Assembly (NCBI RefSeq): GCF_000350225.1
Contig: NW_005179031.1
Coordinates: 102,729-166,728 of the forward strand
Direction of reading: 5' to 3'
Source: Chondrus crispus
Lineage: Eukaryota > Rhodophyta > Florideophyceae > Gigartinales > Gigartinaceae
Length of the DNA: 64,000 nt
The translations under genes were made by a program, and so were the position numbers. Below are positions 1-10,379 of this stretch, piece by piece (the first letter of the stretch is position 1; each line of letters starts with the position of its first letter). Below the pieces are notes generated by a model. It did no database searches. It was not told the DNA's origin and was given only the letters and a program-made list of their open reading frames with translations.

Positions 1-103
1 ATCCCTTCAAAGTTATCTTCACCATGAAGAAGCATGAGGTCCCGTAATCGGCTTCAAAACCGGCATACAGCTGCCAACATATTTTGAAAGCCAATTAAAG
101 CAT

Positions 104-1066
104 TTAATCTGACCGTGTCCCGCGCATCATGTCCAGCATCATTTTGAACTTCTTCAAATCCACTTCGTTCTGCTCCTTTCGTTCCTCTTTTCGCTCGATT
201 CTTTCCACTTCGCGATCCTTAACCTCTTGGGCGTAACGCATTTTTTCGTATTCGAAACTCTGGCGCTCTAGTTCTATCCGACTCATATCGCTTTCTCGCA
301 ATGCCTCAACGAAATCTGCTAGGCCGCTTTGATGGTGCCTTCCTGGTGAAATTGACATATCGCGACGCTTTTTCGCTTTAATCTCACCAGAATCACTTGG
401 AAGCTCCCGATCGCCGACGCGTTTCAAAGACTGGCGCACAAGGTCGTCTCCCGTCTCTTTTTTCTTGCGCTCGGCGTCCGGTAGTACATCTTTTTCGGCT
501 GCAAGCTTATTATTGAGGTCTTCCCTGGCATCTCTCATACTACTTAGAAGCTCTTCGAGCTCTGTTACTTCCCCTCCTACATCCGACATTAGCCGATTCT
601 TGCTGTCTCCCTTGTCGAAAGTGTCTTGTACTTTTTTGTACCTATTCTGTATGCTCTTATGCGTGACGGGAATAACCAGTGCGGGATTTACGTTGGCATT
701 GTGAGCAGCTTTTTTGAATCTCTGCTGAACTTCACCATAAGGGGCAGTGTGCGCCTTCGCTGCGGCAACCTCGCGGGTAAGGATCAGGTCGTCGTTGGCG
801 GAAAATTTCGGCTTTCTTCCGGCTTTGGTAGGCTCTACAGGCTTGGACGTAGCAACAGCTGAGTTTGGCCCATAAATGCTTCCGCTACCAGAAGGAGTAG
901 ACGCATTTCCTGTGACCGTTGCCACAGCGGGAGGTCCGTCGTCTTGAACGACCTGGGCCATATCTTTAGATGAGCAGGGAAGCCCACGGGAGAGATGGGT
1001 TCTGGACCGGAGTTGATGTGAGTGCAACTGGCAGGCAGTCGGATGGAGCCCAGGTTGGGCACGCAT
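104..1066 (-). CDS. Myb/SANT-like DNA-binding protein with C-terminal coiled coil
   Basis: The frame encodes 320 residues. After a low-complexity N-terminus there is a basic block beginning GRKPKFSANDD (about residue 83), followed by an alpha-helical segment with the aromatic and basic spacing of a Myb/SANT-like domain, ending near KSIQNRYKKVQ. An acidic linker and a KAKKRRD nuclear-localisation-like cluster (about residue 230) follow. The last 60 residues are a highly charged coiled coil rich in E, R and K. Proteins of this layout are known from protist genomes, both as host genes and as the DNA-binding partner of PIF/Harbinger transposases; I cannot tell which applies. The first Met gives a poorly ordered leader, so translation may really start at the Met at 961. 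No introns or stops are seen. The 103 bases before the stop look like 3' untranslated sequence. Confidence 0.6.
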   Translation of the reverse strand: MRAQPGLHPTACQLHSHQLRSRTHLSRGLPCSSKDMAQVVQDDGPPAVATVTGNASTPSGSGSIYGPNSAVATSKPVEPTKAGRKPKFSANDDLILTREVAAAKAHTAPYGEVQQRFKKAAHNANVNPALVIPVTHKSIQNRYKKVQDTFDKGDSKNRLMSDVGGEVTELEELLSSMRDAREDLNNKLAAEKDVLPDAERKKKETGDDLVRQSLKRVGDRELPSDSGEIKAKKRRDMSISPGRHHQSGLADFVEALRESDMSRIELERQSFEYEKMRYAQEVKDREVERIERKEERKEQNEVDLKKFKMMLDMMRGTRSD

Positions 1067-1234
1067 AGATTAGTTTGGCGCCAGTTTCTGAGTCCGGATT
1101 TCTCACACGATTTCACGATGTGGTCACATTTCAGCAACTTTCATCACACCAAATTGTGGATTTCTTTAATTCGTCTGCAACGTGTATTACGTATTGTAGA
1201 AATCATTCGTGAAAGGCGCTACCGTAAACTCTCT

Positions 1235-2037
1235 ATTGTGAAAGCTTGTATAAAACAGGACACGTTGCCTTACTGTATTTGGCACGCTGAATACAATGCA
1301 AAAGACCGTTTTGACCGAAATCGATTGGCTGGGCGACAATCGTTAGTAACACGAAATATGGGTGCCATTAAGTATAAACGACAACACGCATTCTCCCACG
1401 CAAATCTCCTTTCCCCTGCAGCTCTACATCTCGGAGCGCCCTCACAGATTCAATAGGAGGAGCGCTAAGCTCTCGTGACGGCAAAAAGTTTCAAAACCCA
1501 CTCAAATCATCCCAATCATGCCGCGCGGGATGGTTCTAACTTTCGAGGAACGCGGGCTAATTGCCGGTGTCCACGAGGCTGACAAGTCAATCTGAACCAT
1601 CTCCCAGCGCCTCATTTGCTCGATAACCGCTGTAGCCAACGTTTTGAAATCACCAGAGCGCTATGGCACGAAAAAACGCGGTGGTAGACCACCAAAACTT
1701 TCGGTCCAGGGCAAAAGCTCGCTACTCGGGGAAGCTCACAAGGGTGAACTGAGCTCTGGTGAGCTCGTGAATGCTCTCAATCTTTCCGTGAAAGCAAGTC
1801 AAGTGCGCGCAATCCTTACCAGCACTCCCAAGTTGCGCTACCAGCGCTTGAAGAGGGCACCAATGATGCTTCTACGCCATCGCACGGCACGAGAGGCCTG
1901 GGCAAGGTCACATGTGACGTGGAAAATTCCAGACTGGGCGAATATCGTCTGGTCCGACGAGAAGAAGTTCAATCTCGACGGACCAGACGGCATTGCTTAT
2001 CATTGGCGTGATCTAAGGAACGACAGGGCTATATTTT
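1235..2037 (+). mobile_element. Tc1/mariner element, left part (split by Gypsy-1)
   Basis: Bases 1235-1385 are the inverted counterpart of 13783-13932; both read outward into a shared block that includes the 17-base motif GTGCCATTAAGTATAAA. Within this terminal repeat lies an inner copy of the Tc1 terminal motif, at 1367-1383. The outer copy expected near 1190-1215 is absent, so the left end appears truncated at about 1235. The transposase frame starts at 1518 and is cut at 2037 by the Gypsy-1 insertion, whose target duplication ATTTT is at 2033-2037. Confidence 0.75.
1518..2037 (+). pseudogene. Tc1/mariner transposase, N-terminal half (broken)
   Basis: Reading from ATG at 1518, the frame gives a paired-type helix-turn-helix start (TFEERGLIAGVHEADKSI). 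An in-frame TGA follows at 1593-1595, where an Arg is likely (CGA to TGA). The frame then continues through the GRPPK linker into the first catalytic block, NIVWSDEKKFNLDGPDG, which is a strong Tc1/mariner signature (the SDE Asp is the first catalytic acid). At 2037 the frame runs into the Gypsy-1 LTR. It resumes at 13273, so this is one half of a single dead transposase gene. Confidence 0.85.
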
Positions 2038-2097
2038 TGTAGTGCAGTGACCCTGTACTGTACGCCTGGTCACCGCCGTCGTGGGGCCGCGCTCCAC

Positions 2098-2290
2098 GCC
2101 TTTGACACGTGTGTCACACGTGTGCTCATCCAAAGTGTACGCGTACACTTTGGATGATACCACACGTGTGTTGTGCGCGCACACTTGGGAAGGTACCCCA
2201 CGTGTACCACACGTGGCCACACGTGTATGAAAATCGTATGAGACGTGTAGGATACGTGTAGGACACGTGTACGACACGTATACATACGTG
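2098..2290 (+). promoter_or_regulatory. LTR U3 array of CACGTG (G-box) motifs and a 32-bp palindrome
   Basis: The segment upstream of the LTR TATA box holds repeated ACACGTGT or close variants, each with a CACGTG core or near it. Bases 2126-2157 form a perfect 32-bp palindrome centred on GTACGCGTAC. The whole block recurs in the 3' LTR (about 11494-11686, palindrome 11522-11553). CACGTG is the classic site of bHLH and bZIP factors; binding here is inferred. Confidence 0.6.
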
Positions 2291-2397
2291 GTGCCCACAA
2301 GTTTCTACGCTAGTTAGCGTCTAATGCCAAGTGGCAATTCTAATGACAATAATTAATTCTTAATGACCCATTTAGTAACCGACGACGGCGCTCGGCC

Positions 2398-2403
2398 TAT
2401 ATA
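2398..2403 (+). promoter_or_regulatory. TATA box of the Gypsy-1 LTR
   Basis: TATATA lies in a GC-rich setting about 360 bases into the LTR. It is conserved in the 3' LTR (about 12856-12861), where a CAGTAAAG segment follows in both copies. Confidence 0.55.
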
Positions 2404-2551
2404 GGTCGGGTGTGGGAAGGCGCTTCAGTAAAGAAGCATGAGGTGATCGGACCCCATCTCTGGTAGGATCCTCTACGGCTCCTATCTAGTTGGCTAAGTC
2501 TGGTACCTGCACCCTTCGTTGTCATCCTTTTCTTGTTTTTCATTTACTTTT

Positions 2552-3314
2552 TGCGGTATATCGCCAAGTGTCCACTAGTGTACATACTGTATTCGAACAC
2601 CCGATCGTGTATGACAAGGAACGCATTGGTTACTCCCCAATTCGAAAGGTAATTTTCCTTATTGCCCGGTAAGTTGGGCAGCGCAATTCGCGTTCGTGTA
2701 CGTACTGTACTCGAATCATACCGTCTAATGTATGATGCCGGCATACCTCGCTGGCGCCCAAGTGCAGGACCGTTACTGCCCGATGGGTAGTCGTACCGTT
2801 ACAGTCTGGCACTGTAAGGACAGGGACTACAGTAGTAGATATAATAAAGTAGGGAAGGAGAAGGACTCGAGGGGATCATCGATCAACGTGGGGGCATCAT
2901 CTCGAGGGCCGACCCCTTTATCCCTTGGTTTTGTGCCTAAGTCTTTCGCCTGACTACGATTTGCCTTCCCTTCAATACATCGAGTACAACGAGAAGTACC
3001 CACCGCAGGGGTAACGCACGACGAGCGATCCGCATAGCGCCCGGATTCGTCTTCCGTGACGACGTCGCCTCCGCACGGCGTCGAGTTACCACGTCGAGGA
3101 CGTCGATCTGCCTTTCGTGGCATCGTTGTGTCGAACCCACACCGCCCTACCAAAACCTGTACCAACCAGCTACCGACCTTCCCTCTGTCTTGTTTTGTGG
3201 TTCTTACTACACGTGTGCACGGCACTCGTGGCGTCTCCCACGCTTCGAACTACAGTACGACGTGTCGCAGCTCCCGCTACCCGAAGCCGGTCGAGCGCGA
3301 CACGTTCTATTACA
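2552..3314. mobile_element. Solo LTR-B inserted in the Gypsy-1 5' LTR
   Basis: These 763 bases interrupt the 5' LTR and are missing from the 3' LTR. They begin TGCGGTATATC and end TTCTATTACA, and are flanked by a perfect 5-bp duplication CTTTT (2547-2551 and 3315-3319). That is the signature of LTR-element integration followed by recombination to a solo LTR. The family is not one of the others in this window. No coding capacity is evident. Confidence 0.7.
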
Positions 3315-3571
3315 CTTTTCCCCTATTTTCTACATTTCTACACTATCTTTCTTCTTCGTTCTTCTTCTAGTCGTTTACTCCTTCTAGCGCACTCTCGCTG
3401 GAGTGCACCCCTACGCGCACACCGCGATCTACCCGCGGTACCGCGTCGACTCCCCTGAGTTACCCGGACAGAGGGACTCGAACACCCTGGTGGTGACTGT
3501 GCCTTGCGCCGCGCTTTCTACAGCGATATTTACGTCCTCGTTGGCGATGTGGAGGTGCACTGCAATACATT

Positions 3572-5741
3572 TTGGTCTCCCGATCTACAAGGAGTGGACA
3601 CACGATGATCAATTCACGAAAAACCCGCCTTCCTGGGGCCAAGACTCGAGCCGCGAGCAGTACGCAGAGCGATCGAGCGCCGCGTCAAGATGGGCGAGAT
3701 ACCTCAAGAACTACCGATCCGCTCCCAGCGGTGGCTCTAGATGCACAGCCAGATCAGGACCAGCCAACTCCGATAATGGAGAAGCCCAGCGCGAGCAGCG
3801 AGGCGCGTACCCCAGACGTTCGGAAGATAGCCATCGTCGAGACTACAGTGGTGGCCCTCGTTCGCGAACGTATACTTTATATTGAAAATACTCTCCCGGT
3901 TCTGCGTGCTAAAAGCTCCACGATGGAGGCGCGTCATGGCCGCGCAAGCGCTGAGTTACGCCTTCTACGTGGCGACGTTAACTCCGTTCTGGAAAATCTC
4001 CAGATTCCGGACGCTATCGACGGGTCAGTCACAATAACTACCCGCGATGTACTGGCTCGGATGGTCAGAAGACTCGAATCAGTCGAGGAGCACTCTCCGG
4101 GGGAGGTGACGAGGCCGACCTCGAGAAACAAGATGAACCCCGAGTTGCCAGGAAAAATACTCCGGGAAGAGGAGCTCAAGATTTCGAACGCCACATTGGC
4201 GAGCAATCGAGGAGATCTCGAGAGTCGCGAAAATCGCGCAAGAGCAAGAAGGATCGCTATGATCCTGATTCGAATCCATACCCTCCGTTCTCTGACGATT
4301 TTGACGACTGTGAGTCGGACCCGTCGGATGACGAGGAAGCCTCAAGTGAGGATGCTGGTGAGCGCCGCAGACGAACGCCGCAAGGCGGGAGACACGGTCG
4401 CCAGCTTGGGCAGAAGCACCCCGGACTGAAGGTGCTTCGACCCACAAATCGCCTCTTCGATGGCGCTCTGGACTATCGCCGTTACAGGCTGACAAGGCGT
4501 CACAAACGCCGAAGTGGGCGAGAAACCCGTGAAGTCAAGGATCACATTAGATCAATCCAAACGGGCGCTCCCGAACTCCGTTTCGACGGGAGTTATCCCA
4601 TTAAGGTTTTGGGTTTTCTATCTCGTTTCGTCGAGGAATGTGAGACCAACTCCATGAAGGAGTCCCAAGCACTGGTAGCAGTGAAGTACTTCTTGCTGGG
4701 CCAGGCAAGAACGCAGTTTGATGCGACAAAGCAGATAGACTCCATCGATGGAGGCATTTCGTACTGGCCTGAAGCGGTACAGTACCTGCTACGCACTTAC
4801 GCGACAAACGACGCCATCAGCGTCGCAGTACTCGAATTTCGAGACGTGCGCCAAAAGGCGGAAGAATCAGAAACACGTTACAGCGCTCGTCTGCTGGACG
4901 CGGAGTTTCGTTGCGGTAACGTACACGACGCAAATGCACGAATTACAATGTTCATTGACGGGCTCAATCCGGGAATCCGGTCTCTCGTATCGCGCTATCG
5001 CGAGACAGAACGTCGAATGGGACGAAGTCGTCGTGACGGAATCACGTTCCTGGATATCGTCCAGTACGCCCAGAATGAAGGCGATGCTCTCCGAGCCCGC
5101 TTCAGTAGCGGAAGAAACGCCGAACATGGCGGAAAAAGGCAGGTCGGCATTTTGAAGCCGCCGACTCCGGGTCGGCGTCGGGCCGACCGGCGCTATCGCG
5201 CGCCGGACAACATCGAATGATTATGACAGAGTCTTCTGCAGACTCTCGGCCGGCGATGGCCGAAAACTACGCCGTAGGTGGCGAGTAAATGCACCTTACG
5301 CAATAAGATTGGTCGTTTGTACCGACGGCGGAGCTACCCTCGACCACCGAGACGCAAACGGACGACCCGGAGTCGATGATGCTCATCAGGGGCCCATTCG
5401 GTCGCGTTCCTGCCACGGGCATCCGAGGACAGGAGCAATCACGCCATGTCCGCGCCGGCCGTCCTGGCTGGCAAGTTAACGTGCGAGAAACTCCGAACTT
5501 GGAGAGGCCACGTGGTAACTTAATTTGCCACAAGTGCTACGGGCGGAACCACATCGCACCAGACTGCGTAGTTCAACTCTCGATTGCCGAGTCAACTCGT
5601 ATCATACGAAACTACGACAACCTTTCTGCAGAAGAAAAGCAACGCGTACCAGCGGACAGTTATTGGATGTTACGAGCACTTGACGAGATCGTCAACACCC
5701 GGGGCTCGCGACCTCCAGAACGCGAAAGCCGTGAAAACTGA
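3572..5741 (+). pseudogene. gag: Gypsy-1 gag with capsid region and CCHC zinc knuckle
   Basis: The N-terminal part (3572 to about 4100) and the capsid part (about 4100-5220) lie in different frames. They join sensibly around a G run at 4097-4103, so a one-base frameshift is likely. An acidic and basic linker (near 4200-4400) precedes a retrotransposon-gag-like helical capsid region at about 4540-5100 (motifs ELRFDGSYPIKVLGFLSRF and LLRTYATND). The matching region is present in Gypsy-2 and Gypsy-3. Another frame change separates it from the nucleocapsid piece, whose zinc knuckle CHKCYGRNHIAPDC fits CX2CX4HX4C at about 5530-5571. Gag would package the element RNA into virus-like particles, but this copy is broken. 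Confidence 0.8.
3573..3588 (+). other. Gypsy-1 primer-binding site
   Basis: TGGTCTCCCGATCTAC begins three bases after the LTR end. The Gypsy-3 site (46305-46320) is TGGTCTCCCGACCTAG, so both elements seem to use the same tRNA primer, which I cannot name with certainty. Confidence 0.65.
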
Positions 5742-5843
5742 CGCCAACCAAGGCGGTACAGTGTCCAAAGACAACCAGGGAAACTAACTTCAGGAATCCG
5801 CGTCGAAGCGGAGGCGAGAGAGCCTCCCCTGGCTACCTGGAGC

Positions 5844-6137
5844 GTGACGCCGGGCAGCAAAGGTCGCCCCTCCCCAGTGAAGATCCTGTCAAGGAAGGAT
5901 CTGTTGAACCCCAAACATAGGAGCAAGCTCAGCGAGCTACGCGAACCATGGCGAAAATACGTGCCCCCACGTTTACAAGGCACCATTATGGTGATGGCGA
6001 AGCGCAATTACAAGTGCTATGCCGACTACGGGCTAGTCCCGGAAATTTTGGCAAGGAAGCTCACAGTGCTAGACACTGGGGCCGGGCCAAACTTTATTCG
6101 AAAAGATGACCACCTCCGCAGTATATGGAGAAAATGA
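5844..6137 (+). pseudogene. Gypsy-1 aspartic protease
   Basis: The frame contains KLTVLDTGAGPNFIRK, with the retropepsin catalytic DTG triad intact at about 6070-6084. It ends at a stop at 6135-6137. The downstream protease lobe (LGCDFMDRFAEAVYP, the second half of the fold) continues in the frame that opens at 6276, so a frameshift separates the two. Confidence 0.75.
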
Positions 6138-6275
6138 AAACCAGGATCAACCCTGTAAATTCGGGATGCAAACCGTAACCCAATTTTAATAACTGGGACA
6201 ATTGATCTGGTTGTCAGAATTGGTTCGCGAATTACTCGCGTAACATTCCTCGTATGCGAGCGCCTGGCGGCTGGA

Positions 6276-7001
6276 GTGGTCTTGGGATGTGACTTCATGG
6301 ACCGTTTCGCGGAAGCCGTCTACCCACGTCCCGAGACGATCGAGCTAGACGACGGGTCCTCGGTCCCTATTACGAGAAGGGCACTCAGGCGACCGCCGAA
6401 CGCACCGCTATTGCCGGCGTCCCAAGAATTCGCCAAGGCAGGCGGTCGGACATCACCTCGAGTCAGCGTTACCAAGCCAGTCGGGCTTGAGCCTGGAACG
6501 CAAACATTCGCCTCCGTGACGTCAAAACGTCACGTCCTCATGGTCCTACAGCCGCATGAGAAACTCTACGCAAAGAGTCAAGTCGTCGCCTCCAATGGCG
6601 TTGTGCAAGTCGAGCCAAATCGCGAGTTCCGCGTGCTCGTTGCTAAATTTGGCATCGCGCCTTATCGGCCCATCAAGGGCCAAACGATCGGCACTTTGCT
6701 GCCACATCCGACCGCTGTTATAGCGAACAAAGTCAGCGTGGCTGCAATGCTAGGCCTCACCGATGAGGATGCGAACGAAGTCCAACAAGACTTCGACAAG
6801 GACGCCAGCCGGGCGGTAGAAAACGCCTCTATGGAGAGCAATCCGGATGACGTGGATCTCTCACACGTCCCGGCCCGCCATCTTGATCAGATCAAGGCTA
6901 TGCTACTCAAGTACAGCTTCATGTGGAGTGGGGAGCTGGGCGAGATCAAAGTCACGAAGCATCACAACGACACGATGACTGGAACGCGACCGATCGCGTA
7001 A
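6276..7001 (+). pseudogene. Gypsy-1 protease second lobe and RT N-terminal linker
   Basis: The frame begins with the conserved LGCDFMDRF segment of the protease, runs through a linker and reaches the N-terminal RT block (MWSGELGEIKVTKH, then TGTRPIA). It stops at TAA 6999-7001, where the homologous element Gypsy-2 has Gln, consistent with CAA to TAA. The following bases still encode NPYRAGPHAREVEMK in the same frame, so this is point-mutation decay. Confidence 0.7.
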
Positions 7002-7627
7002 AACCCCTACCGAGCAGGACCACACGCCCGGGAGGTGGAGATGAAATAAGTAGACTGTATGCTCCGAGCCAGAGTAATGGAGCCGTAGAAATCAGCATGG
7101 CCTCGCCAGTTGTACTGGTGCCTAAGAAGGACGAGCAATTGCGCTTTTGCGTGGACTACAGGGGGCAAAATGCCGTGACGATACAGGATTCATACCCGTT
7201 GCTTCGAACGGACGAGTATATGGACTCCCTAGAAGAAGCAACCGTCTTTTCCATGCTCGTTTGCAATAACAGGTATTGGCAAGTACCCGTGGCAGAAGAA
7301 TATCGCGTGAAAACCGCGTTTGTGTGTCACGCTGGACTGTAGCAGTATCTGCGTATACCCTTTGGGCTAACAAACGCTCCCGCTACTTTCCAGCGAACTT
7401 TGGATATTATCCTATCCTCCATCAAATGGAGATGCTGTCTCGTCTACCTTGATGACGTAATTCTGTTCTCGAAGGATACCGAGAGTCATATACGTCACGT
7501 TGACGAAGTTCTCGACGCCTTGCAGTCGGCAGGAGTGTCCCTGAAGTTGGAAAAGTGCTCTTTCTTTACAAAAGAAGTACATTAGCTTGGCCATGTTATA
7601 CGGCCAGGGACGCTCTCGATTGACGAG
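6923..7627 (+). pseudogene. Gypsy-1 reverse transcriptase
   Basis: After a frame change, the RT palm is recognisable: SPVVLVPKKD, RFCVDYRGQNAVT, YPLLRTDEYMDSL, FGLTNAPATFQR and the catalytic YLDD (about 7444-7455). Two TAG codons interrupt it, at 7340-7342 and 7583-7585. Both lie at positions occupied by Tyr in related elements (before YLRIPFGL and in VHYLGHV). The start of this frame (6923-7000) overlaps the previous one out of frame and is not coding. Confidence 0.85.
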
Positions 7628-8749
7628 GTGTCGACTAGGGCTTTACGCGGAATCACGATATCAGCCACCCAGACTGAGCTCCGCACGTTTTTGGATTTGT
7701 GCAACGTTTATCGACGATTTGTACTGAACTACGCCCATAAGGCGGTGCCGTTGAACCAGCTTCTCAAGAAGGGGCAACTTGTTAAGCTGGAACCCTTCGG
7801 CGAGACCGACGTCAAGGCCTGTGATACGCTGAGAGAAGCGGTGGTATCCCCGCCAATTCTGGCGTTGTCCAAGGCTGAGTTGCCATATTCAATGGACACG
7901 GACGCCGGCGACTACCAAGTCGATGCAGCGCTCTTCCAATCATACGAAGATGGACAAAAGAAGCCTATCGAGGTTTGGTCTAGATCACTACACGCTGCAG
8001 AGCGAAATTACTCCACTTCGGAGAAAGAATGTCTCGCTGTTGTGTGGGGTGTAGTGACGCTGCGCCCCTATCTCCAAGTAACCCTGTTCACGGTACATAC
8101 CGACCATTCTTCCCTCCGCTGGTCAATGGAGATCACGGACCCATCAGGCCGACTGAAGAGGTGGCAACTCGGTCTTGGACAGTTTAACTTCGACGTGAAG
8201 TACAAGAAGGGCAAGCTCAATACCCAAGCCGACGCGTTATTGCGACTGTTCACATCCGGGGAGACGACAGTCCCCGTAGATGAAGAAATCCCATGTTTTC
8301 TGGGAAGATTCTCCGAACTGGAGCCCTCCGATACGTTTTCTGACGACTTCGAAGATCTCGAGTCAGCAACGTTTGACGCGATATTGAACACGGAACGCTA
8401 CTCGACTGACGAGAATTTATTAGATCCTATCACAAGGGAAGAGATGCTACGTCATCAGCTGGCAGATGCATGTTGCGGCGGAATTAGAAGGCGAATCAAT
8501 CGTGGGGATGACATCCCGTTCGCCACTGAAGAGGACGGGGTTCTCGTCAGGAACGTAAATGTGACACCACAAGTGGTGGTACCACAAGGCCTCCAAGCGA
8601 GGATTCTTTACATGGGACATCATGCACTGCTTGCCGGTCACTCCGGTGGCAGGAAGATGTTCTACAATCTAACTAGAGATTGCTACTGGCCATCGCTGGC
8701 CGTAGATTGCTACGCAACTGCAAGAAATTGCATACATTGCGCTAAATAG
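7628..8749 (+). pseudogene. Gypsy-1 RNase H and integrase zinc-binding domain
   Basis: The open stretch carries the RT connection (FLDLCNVYRRFV), RNase H (MDTDAGDYQVDAALFQ, the ERNYSTSEKECLAVVW block, TVHTDHSSLRW), a linker and the integrase HHCC finger (HHALLAGHSGGRKM through CIHC). A TAG at 8747-8749 cuts it just after the finger, and integrase continues in the same register at 8753. Confidence 0.85.
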
Positions 8750-8752
8750 CGA

Positions 8753-9658
8753 GTGAAAATTCGGAGGAAGACTAAATGCCTCAAGCTGTTCCCAGCTACG
8801 GCGCCTCTCGAGTCGCTCTCGATCGATTTCCTTGGGGAGTTAATCCGTACCCCTCGCGGAAATCGGTGGCTCCTGGTGATCTCGGATCGCTTCTCTAAGC
8901 TGGTCCGCACCGTGCCTCTCAAGAGAATTACTGCCGCGGAATGTCCAAAGGCTTTCGTCCACCATTGGGTGTTTGTCTATGGACCACTAGGCACGGTGCT
9001 GGCGGATAACGGAAAGCAATTCGTGTCCCAACTCTTCCAAGAGACTTGCCGCATCCTGGGCATCAAGAACGTCTTTACGACGACCTACCACCCCCAAACA
9101 AATGGGGAGGTGGAGCGCTTCAACAAGACAATACTGTCAGCGCTTCGAAATTATGTCGCTGAACACCCAAAGGACTGGGACCTCTTCACTGATACGCTTA
9201 CGTATGCGTACAATACGCAAACGCATACTACAACCAAGCTCGCCCCCTTCGAGCTCGACTTATCGCGACCACCGCGTGCCCTATCGTTACAGGCAAAACC
9301 TCAGCTGGAGGAAGTTGGCCATGCCAGATGCCACGCCAAGTGGCGAGCCTGGCTTCGTGGACTTATTAGCACGGCTGAAGCCGAAATAAAGAAGTCTCAA
9401 GAACGCTATCGAGCGAACTACGATAAGCACATACGCCATCCAAAGGCGGCGTATCGTCCCGGGACACACGTGTTCGTCCGACGGGACTACGCAAATCCCC
9501 GTACAGAAGCTCGCCACAAGCTGGCGCCAGTGGCAAATGGACCATACCGCGTCGTTTCTGCGGATCAGGACACCGTGGTTATCCAGGATGGAGAAGAACA
9601 AGAACGCGTTACACGCGATCGGGTAGTACCTGCACCAGTGCAGCCCATTCAACCGTAA
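8753..9658 (+). pseudogene. Gypsy-1 integrase catalytic core with GPY/F module
   Basis: The core contains ESLSIDFLGEL (first Asp), VLADNGKQF (second Asp) and NGEVERFNKTI (Glu), giving an intact DDE set. The GPY/F module is present as PVANGPYRVVSADQ near the end. The frame stops at 9656-9658, and the chromodomain lies further on in another open stretch. Only its separation by a stop from the rest of pol marks this part as dead. Confidence 0.85.
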
Positions 9659-9777
9659 CGTCATCCACGACGAATATCCACGATCAAAATCGTGTTCACC
9701 GTCCCGATAGACCGGGTATCCCGAGCTGTACAGTATCCACCTCTCCTATAGAGCAGTCTCAGGTTCCCCCAACAGGG

Positions 9778-10359
9778 TTGGCGGACTTGCCAGACACATC
9801 GCCTATGAATGGCGCAGCCCAAACCGGAATTTGGAACAGAGCTCGGATTGGGCCGCCGCCGCCTTCGAAACGCTCTGATGGGACGAACAAAAGCCGTCCC
9901 CAACAATCGAGGCATGGGGCTCGTCGCTACGCGCGGTTGGCGAATGATACTCCGGTCGGACAGGAGAAAAACTCTACACCACCCGCTGAGAGTCTCCGTG
10001 ACGAGCCGACTCCCGTCTCCAACAAAGGAGAAGGAGACGCACGCCGCCAATTGGCGCCCGACGCAGCCGCCCAGAACGTCCCTGCAGTGACGGAACAACG
10101 CGAAAGTAACCCGCGAAGAGCCGCGTCTAACACTACAACAAGAAAATTGGACAGGAATCAGTCGCTGTCTCCACACGCCATCGATGGCGAAGAATACGTG
10201 GTCGACCAAGTCGTCGCACATCGCTATGATGACGACTGTAAACTCGTCTTCCGATTAAGACGGTAAGACTACACGCCGGAGGAGGACACTGAAGAAACAA
10301 TTAGTCACCTCCGACGGAGCCATGTAATTTTATATTGCAAAAGAAAGGGATTGAATGTC
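9778..10359 (+). pseudogene. Gypsy-1 chromodomain (interrupted)
   Basis: A polar linker is followed by EEYVVDQVVAHRYDDDC and VFRLRR, then a TAA at 10264-10266. The same frame then goes on as DYTPEEDTEETISHL and ends in a CKRKGLN-like tail. This is the typical chromodomain of integrase-fused chromoviruses, which directs insertion to marked chromatin. The Trp-Tyr pair that normally precedes the GYTPE motif is replaced by Arg-stop, so the aromatic cage is also damaged. Confidence 0.8.
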
Positions 10360-10379
10360 CTGGACTCGATCATCCGAGC

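Larger units (their letters stand above)
2038..3569 (+). repeat. Gypsy-1 5' LTR (contains a nested solo LTR)
   Basis: It starts TGTAGTGCAGTG, ends with an inverted form of the same, and aligns to 11434-13267. A TATATA box lies at 2398-2403, followed by a pyrimidine-rich stretch. The first 350 bases are close to the 3' LTR copy, while the downstream half is clearly more diverged. Bases 2552-3314 are an insertion absent from the 3' copy. Confidence 0.9.

Noticed and set aside
2029..2300. Short frames with repeated Thr-Arg-Val/Cys-His, seen twice (also 11449-11696).
   Set aside because: They are translations of the ACACGTGT array in the LTRs, not proteins.
3470..3500. GGACTCGAACACCC-like sequence resembling a tRNA T-arm.
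   Set aside because: It lies within the Gypsy-1 LTR (repeated at about 13170) and no cloverleaf can be built around it.
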